Shown one piece after another: positions 60,951 to 64,000 of a stretch of DNA of 64,000 bases. A program made the position numbers and the translations under genes. The stretch is from JAUZOB01 sp963692465 (GTDB lineage: Bacteria > Bacteroidota > Bacteroidia > Bacteroidales > Prolixibacteraceae). The stretch lies in assembly GCA_963692465.1 (NCBI GenBank), contig OY829943.1:496001-560000 (forward strand). The letters run 5' to 3'. The stretch's first letter is position 1. Each line of letters begins with the position of its first letter. The notes beneath the pieces are model-generated. The model was not told the DNA's origin and searched no databases. It saw only the letters and a program-made list of their open reading frames with translations.

Positions 60951-63011
60951 TTAAATTCCAAAATCAAATGAAACTCCGGCACGAAGCCATCTCCCCGGTT
61001 GAGCAACACTGCCAAGATCAAAATAGGTCTTGTTGAACAGGTTGGACGCCTCTACAAAAACCTTCCCCTGTTTCAATTGCCAATTCAATTTTGCATCAAG
61101 AGTCCAGAATGGCCGATAAGGAACTACTTCACCATTCACACTGTGGTCATAAGACAGATAACTTCCATTGCGATCCTGCCATAATAAATTCCAGTTCCCG
61201 GTAAACGGCCCTATTATTTTATGCTGTACATCGACAGACAGCTTATGTTTCAGATTATCCAAAACAAGGTAGGAAATATAATCCCCACTTGACTTATCCA
61301 TAGTAAGATAAGAATAAGTGGCACCAATCTTCTGTAGGAAGAAGTCAGGATTAGTCAGTCTCAATACATTCAGATACGCAGAACATTCCAGTCCATCGGA
61401 ATTAACATCCGGCAAGTTCATACTCTGCCATTTTTCATCCGTAACGGACTTCTTTCCCCAATCAATCATGTTTTTCCCTTCACGCCGGAAGAAAGCAACA
61501 TGTCCGTTAATGATCGGCCATTCAAACTTGAATCCCGTCTCATAGGAAGTAGCTTCCTCCGGAAGAAGAGCTGGGTTTCCAATATTGGTCGGTCCCTGAT
61601 AATAAAGATCGGTAAAGGTGGGCATACGCAACGATTTATTGAAGGAAGCATACCACTTAACCGGAGTGATTAATTGATAGCTAAGATCTACTCCCGGATA
61701 ATATTTCCATTTCAAATGAAGATCTGAATTCCAGTTGGCCATTATTCCCGCCGAAACAATCAGATTCCCCAGGAAAACATCCTGTTCAACAAAAAAAGAA
61801 GTATTCGACCGTGAATGCCCATGTGTATATTGTACTTCTTTCACACCCGGAATATCAACCGGTTTTGAAAGAAGCTCTCCAAGACCTGTACTCAAGATAT
61901 TCTCAGAACGAAAATCTGAGCCAAATGCCGTTTTGCCCAAAAAGGAAGAGAACCATGCATTCATATTAGCTCCAAACACATCCGTCAGATGATAATTAGG
62001 CGACGTGTACCATGAAGGTGCGTTGGCTTTGTCCCGAAACAGTTCAAAACAATCCTGATGCCGCCGCCAATAAACAGAGGGAGTTATATGAAGCCTCTCC
62101 CCGGTCTCTGCTTTTAACGAAAAAAAAGTGGTCTTCGTACGCTCATACTGACTCGGATACAGAGCCGAATAAAAACTGTTCGCACCAAAGCCTTTGTCGG
62201 TATATCCTGCCTGATATTCCACTTTCCCAGGCAAAAGATTATAACGACCTTGTAGGAAAAAATTATTTGCACCGAAATCTGTATTGGAAATATATCCATC
62301 AGAAGACTTCCGGTTGACAGCAATAAAATTTTCCGCTTGTTTTCCACTTAACCGTACAACTCCATTCAGGTCATAATAACCGTGTTCTCCTCCCGTGGCT
62401 GAAACAGTCACTTTGTTTTCCTTATTAGTTCCTGTAATGATGTTGATTGCCCCGCAAAAAGCATTCGGTCCATAAACCCGGGAGGCCGGACCTTCGATGA
62501 CTTCTATTCGTTGTATGCTTTCAAGGCTGACCGGAAGATCCAGATTAAAATGCCCGGTCTGTGGATCGGTGATGTTGATCCCGTTAAGAAGAATAAGTGT
62601 TTGGTCAAATGTTCCGCCACGTATACTTACGTCGGATTGGACACCAAACTGTCCGCGCTGTCGTATATCTACCCCGAGCAGATATTTTAACAGTTCATTG
62701 ACACTTTGAACAGGCGCAGCTTCTATCTGACTGCGGTCAATCACGGATATTATCCGTGCTGCCTGCGAATACGTCACAGGCGCCCGTTGTGCAGAGACTT
62801 GTACCTCTTTCAGACTATAACGACGTTCAATAGTCGTCGAATCGGAGTGTTCCAGAGTCATACCCGGATTTGCACTTGCCTGATAACTGACAAGCAATAC
62901 TGCAATGTTCACGATTACACGCAAACTTGCAAATGCCGAGTAATTCTCACCACCCCATCGTCTGAAGAATACGACTCTGCCTCCAACGAGACCAAGATTA
63001 CAATTCTTCAT
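60951..63011 (-). CDS. TonB-dependent receptor (BtuB-like)
   Basis: A 686-residue outer-membrane receptor. The plug domain covers about 65-190, with RISVIDRSQIEAAPVQSVNE, VDIRQRGQFGVQSDVSIRGG and RIEVIEGPASRVYGPNAFCG, followed by a 22-strand barrel ending WLRAGVSFDFGI. The size is that of vitamin B12 or siderophore receptors rather than SusC. The leader is unusual: the first 30 residues are basic and Gly/Phe-rich before the hydrophobic stretch VIVNIAVLLVSYQASANPG, so the true start may be internal. No cobalamin riboswitch motif was seen upstream. Substrate unknown. Confidence 0.9.
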   Translation of the reverse strand: MKNCNLGLVGGRVVFFRRWGGENYSAFASLRVIVNIAVLLVSYQASANPGMTLEHSDSTTIERRYSLKEVQVSAQRAPVTYSQAARIISVIDRSQIEAAPVQSVNELLKYLLGVDIRQRGQFGVQSDVSIRGGTFDQTLILLNGINITDPQTGHFNLDLPVSLESIQRIEVIEGPASRVYGPNAFCGAINIITGTNKENKVTVSATGGEHGYYDLNGVVRLSGKQAENFIAVNRKSSDGYISNTDFGANNFFLQGRYNLLPGKVEYQAGYTDKGFGANSFYSALYPSQYERTKTTFFSLKAETGERLHITPSVYWRRHQDCFELFRDKANAPSWYTSPNYHLTDVFGANMNAWFSSFLGKTAFGSDFRSENILSTGLGELLSKPVDIPGVKEVQYTHGHSRSNTSFFVEQDVFLGNLIVSAGIMANWNSDLHLKWKYYPGVDLSYQLITPVKWYASFNKSLRMPTFTDLYYQGPTNIGNPALLPEEATSYETGFKFEWPIINGHVAFFRREGKNMIDWGKKSVTDEKWQSMNLPDVNSDGLECSAYLNVLRLTNPDFFLQKIGATYSYLTMDKSSGDYISYLVLDNLKHKLSVDVQHKIIGPFTGNWNLLWQDRNGSYLSYDHSVNGEVVPYRPFWTLDAKLNWQLKQGKVFVEASNLFNKTYFDLGSVAQPGRWLRAGVSFDFGI

Positions 63012-63112
63012 AATAAAGTATTAAAAATTAGATTTTGCAAAGAAAGCATGTTTTACAAACATCTCTAACTCTTTTTTAAAGTTCTTTTTAACTTTTTTTC
63101 ACTTCCCAGATA
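63012..63112. other. Intergenic region upstream of the TonB-dependent receptor
   Basis: AT-rich, about 100 bases. It should hold the receptor's promoter but I see no clear consensus box. No riboswitch signature is visible. Confidence 0.35.
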
Positions 63113-63142
63113 TTGGATTTCATGCTTTAAAACATATATTTG
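63113..63142 (+). promoter_or_regulatory. Promoter of a short terminated transcript
   Basis: TTGG (63113-63116), 18-bp spacer, TATATTTG (63135-63142): a good consensus promoter pointing toward the MerR gene, with a terminator hairpin only about 70 bp later. Confidence 0.6.
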
Positions 63143-63194
63143 CACTGGTTTTAAAGGGTAATTTTTTTCATAGTTTTTGGTTTAGCTAGGCTAT

Positions 63195-63224
63195 AAGGAT
63201 AGATTTTTCTATCCTTATTTTTTT
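63195..63224 (+). terminator. Intrinsic terminator (attenuator or sRNA end)
   Basis: Stem AAGGATAG / CTATCCTT (63195-63202 and 63209-63216) followed by a long T run. It lies between the promoter at 63113-63142 and the MerR start at 63351. Confidence 0.75.
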
Positions 63225-63350
63225 ATATACATTCTCTTGGAAACCCGCACCTTACCCCGAAATTAAGGATATTCCTTCCTCCACCTGCACTAAACAGCTA
63301 TTTGGGTAAAACCTTTTGTTCTAATTATTTGTTTCTCAAATAAAATATCT

Positions 63351-64000
63351 ATGGCAACGTATACCATAAAAAACCTGGAACAAATAACCGGAATAAAATC
63401 TCCAACCATTCGAATGTGGGAGAAACGCTATGGCATCTTGTCACCTAATCGAACAGAAACAAATATTCGTTACTATTCCGAAGCGGATTTAAAAAGGCTT
63501 ATCAATATCAATACCCTAATTCATCACGGGTTACGCATATCTCAGGTAGCACAACTCAAGGCAAACGATTTTAAAATCCAAATTGAAAAAATTAACAAAT
63601 CACCCAAAGCTGATCAAGATCTTTCGTCTTTCCTATCCGCTTTAATTGATTCTGACATTGACAAGTTTGGCGCAATTCTTAATGAAAGGCAAAATGGGTC
63701 TGACTCTTCCGATGTTTTTATTTTTAACATTGCCTACCCGCTTTACGATAGAATAAAATCATTGTGGACAAGTAATAACCTGTCGGACATTCAGAAAAAC
63801 ATGGCTTGTTTTGTTCTTCGGAAAAAACTATACGACATTTTAAATCAATACGAAACCAACACAACAAAAGTCGGGTCCCGATTTGTCTGCTTTCTCCCGG
63901 AGAATGAAGCAGATGAAACAGAGATGCTTTTTTATCTCTACGTTCTGAAAATAAATAATCTGGACTATAACTACATCGGACGCATTCCCTCACCCAAAAG
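63351..64000 (+). CDS. MerR family regulator with C-terminal ligand domain (3' end cut by window edge)
   Basis: From the ATG at 63351, a MerR helix-turn-helix is encoded: MATYTIKNLEQITGIKSPTI, RMWEKRYGILSPNRTETNIR and YYSEADLKRLININTLIHHG. A helical C-terminal region follows, starting ADQDLSSFLSALIDSDIDKF and open to the window end. The layout, HTH plus a long C-terminal domain with a B12-binding-type helical cap, resembles CarH/LitR light-sensing regulators, but the key His-Gly motif for B12 would lie outside the window, so that is only a suggestion. Confidence 0.85.
   Translation, partial: MATYTIKNLEQITGIKSPTIRMWEKRYGILSPNRTETNIRYYSEADLKRLININTLIHHGLRISQVAQLKANDFKIQIEKINKSPKADQDLSSFLSALIDSDIDKFGAILNERQNGSDSSDVFIFNIAYPLYDRIKSLWTSNNLSDIQKNMACFVLRKKLYDILNQYETNTTKVGSRFVCFLPENEADETEMLFYLYVLKINNLDYNYIGRIPSPK

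Noticed and set aside
63012..63112. Cobalamin riboswitch before the TonB-dependent receptor
   Set aside because: The receptor is BtuB-like, but the ~100 AT-rich bases upstream are too short and show no B12-box or other riboswitch signature.
1..64000. CRISPR array, transposase or integrase genes
   Set aside because: I found no regularly spaced repeat array, no transposase or integrase motif and no terminal inverted repeats with target duplications.

Overview
The window reads as a chromosomal segment of a Bacteroidetes bacterium, most likely an anaerobic or facultative member of the Bacteroidales. The evidence is a SusC/SusD pair, many short lipoproteins, promoters of the Bacteroidetes type (TTTG near -33, TAnnTTTG near -7), few strong Shine-Dalgarno sequences, DUF3276, DUF4403, DUF5606 and WbqC family proteins, an NfnAB-type electron-bifurcating pair, and the dapB-lepB-WbqC gene order. 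The species cannot be named from sequence alone. A curli (type VIII secretion) locus makes a typical gut Bacteroides less likely; this is inference.

Layout. 1-7.1 kb: a truncated MATE transporter, the RNase P RNA gene, and a TetR-regulated efflux operon (TetR, TolC, HlyD, two ABC-2 permeases) with no ATPase gene. 7.3-11.1 kb: a LysM/periplasmic-binding fusion and nfnB-nfnA. 11.3-22.2 kb: housekeeping genes (SUI1-like factor, SNF2 helicase, S9 peptidase, PUR-like DUF3276, folD, ffh, a small Cys-containing protein, an LtaS-like sulfatase-fold transferase). 22.2-28.7 kb: a candidate structured RNA, then a leftward curli operon csgA-csgB-csgE-csgF-csgG-lipoprotein, with a receiver-PAS-LuxR regulator just upstream. 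29.2-33.2 kb: argS and two lipoproteins.

33.3-38 kb is an accessory region beginning at tRNA-Leu(GAG). It holds a decayed potassium-channel fragment with a ~76-bp direct repeat, an ATGA-coupled DUF6978 / DUF1828-DUF1829 gene pair, and a complete toxin-antitoxin-SecB-like chaperone (TAC) module of three overlapping genes under one operator-bearing promoter. It is lower in GC than its neighbours.

38-53.3 kb: patatin, an oxidoreductase, a HAD phosphatase, dapB, lepB, WbqC, Nudix, NlpC/P60, a 7TM-HD c-di-AMP phosphodiesterase candidate, an S41 protease, an unrecognised lipoprotein, an exonuclease, cysQ and a YebC family gene. 53.8-60.3 kb: a SusC/SusD pair followed by a seven-repeat RCC1 lipoprotein. 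60.4-64 kb: DUF5606, a TonB-dependent receptor, a possible short terminated transcript, and a MerR regulator cut by the window end.

The strongest candidates for unusual biology are the TAC module, the DUF6978/DUF1828-1829 pair beside it, the curli locus with its built-in regulator and an intercistronic terminator after csgA, and the structured RNA candidate at 22.28-22.48 kb.
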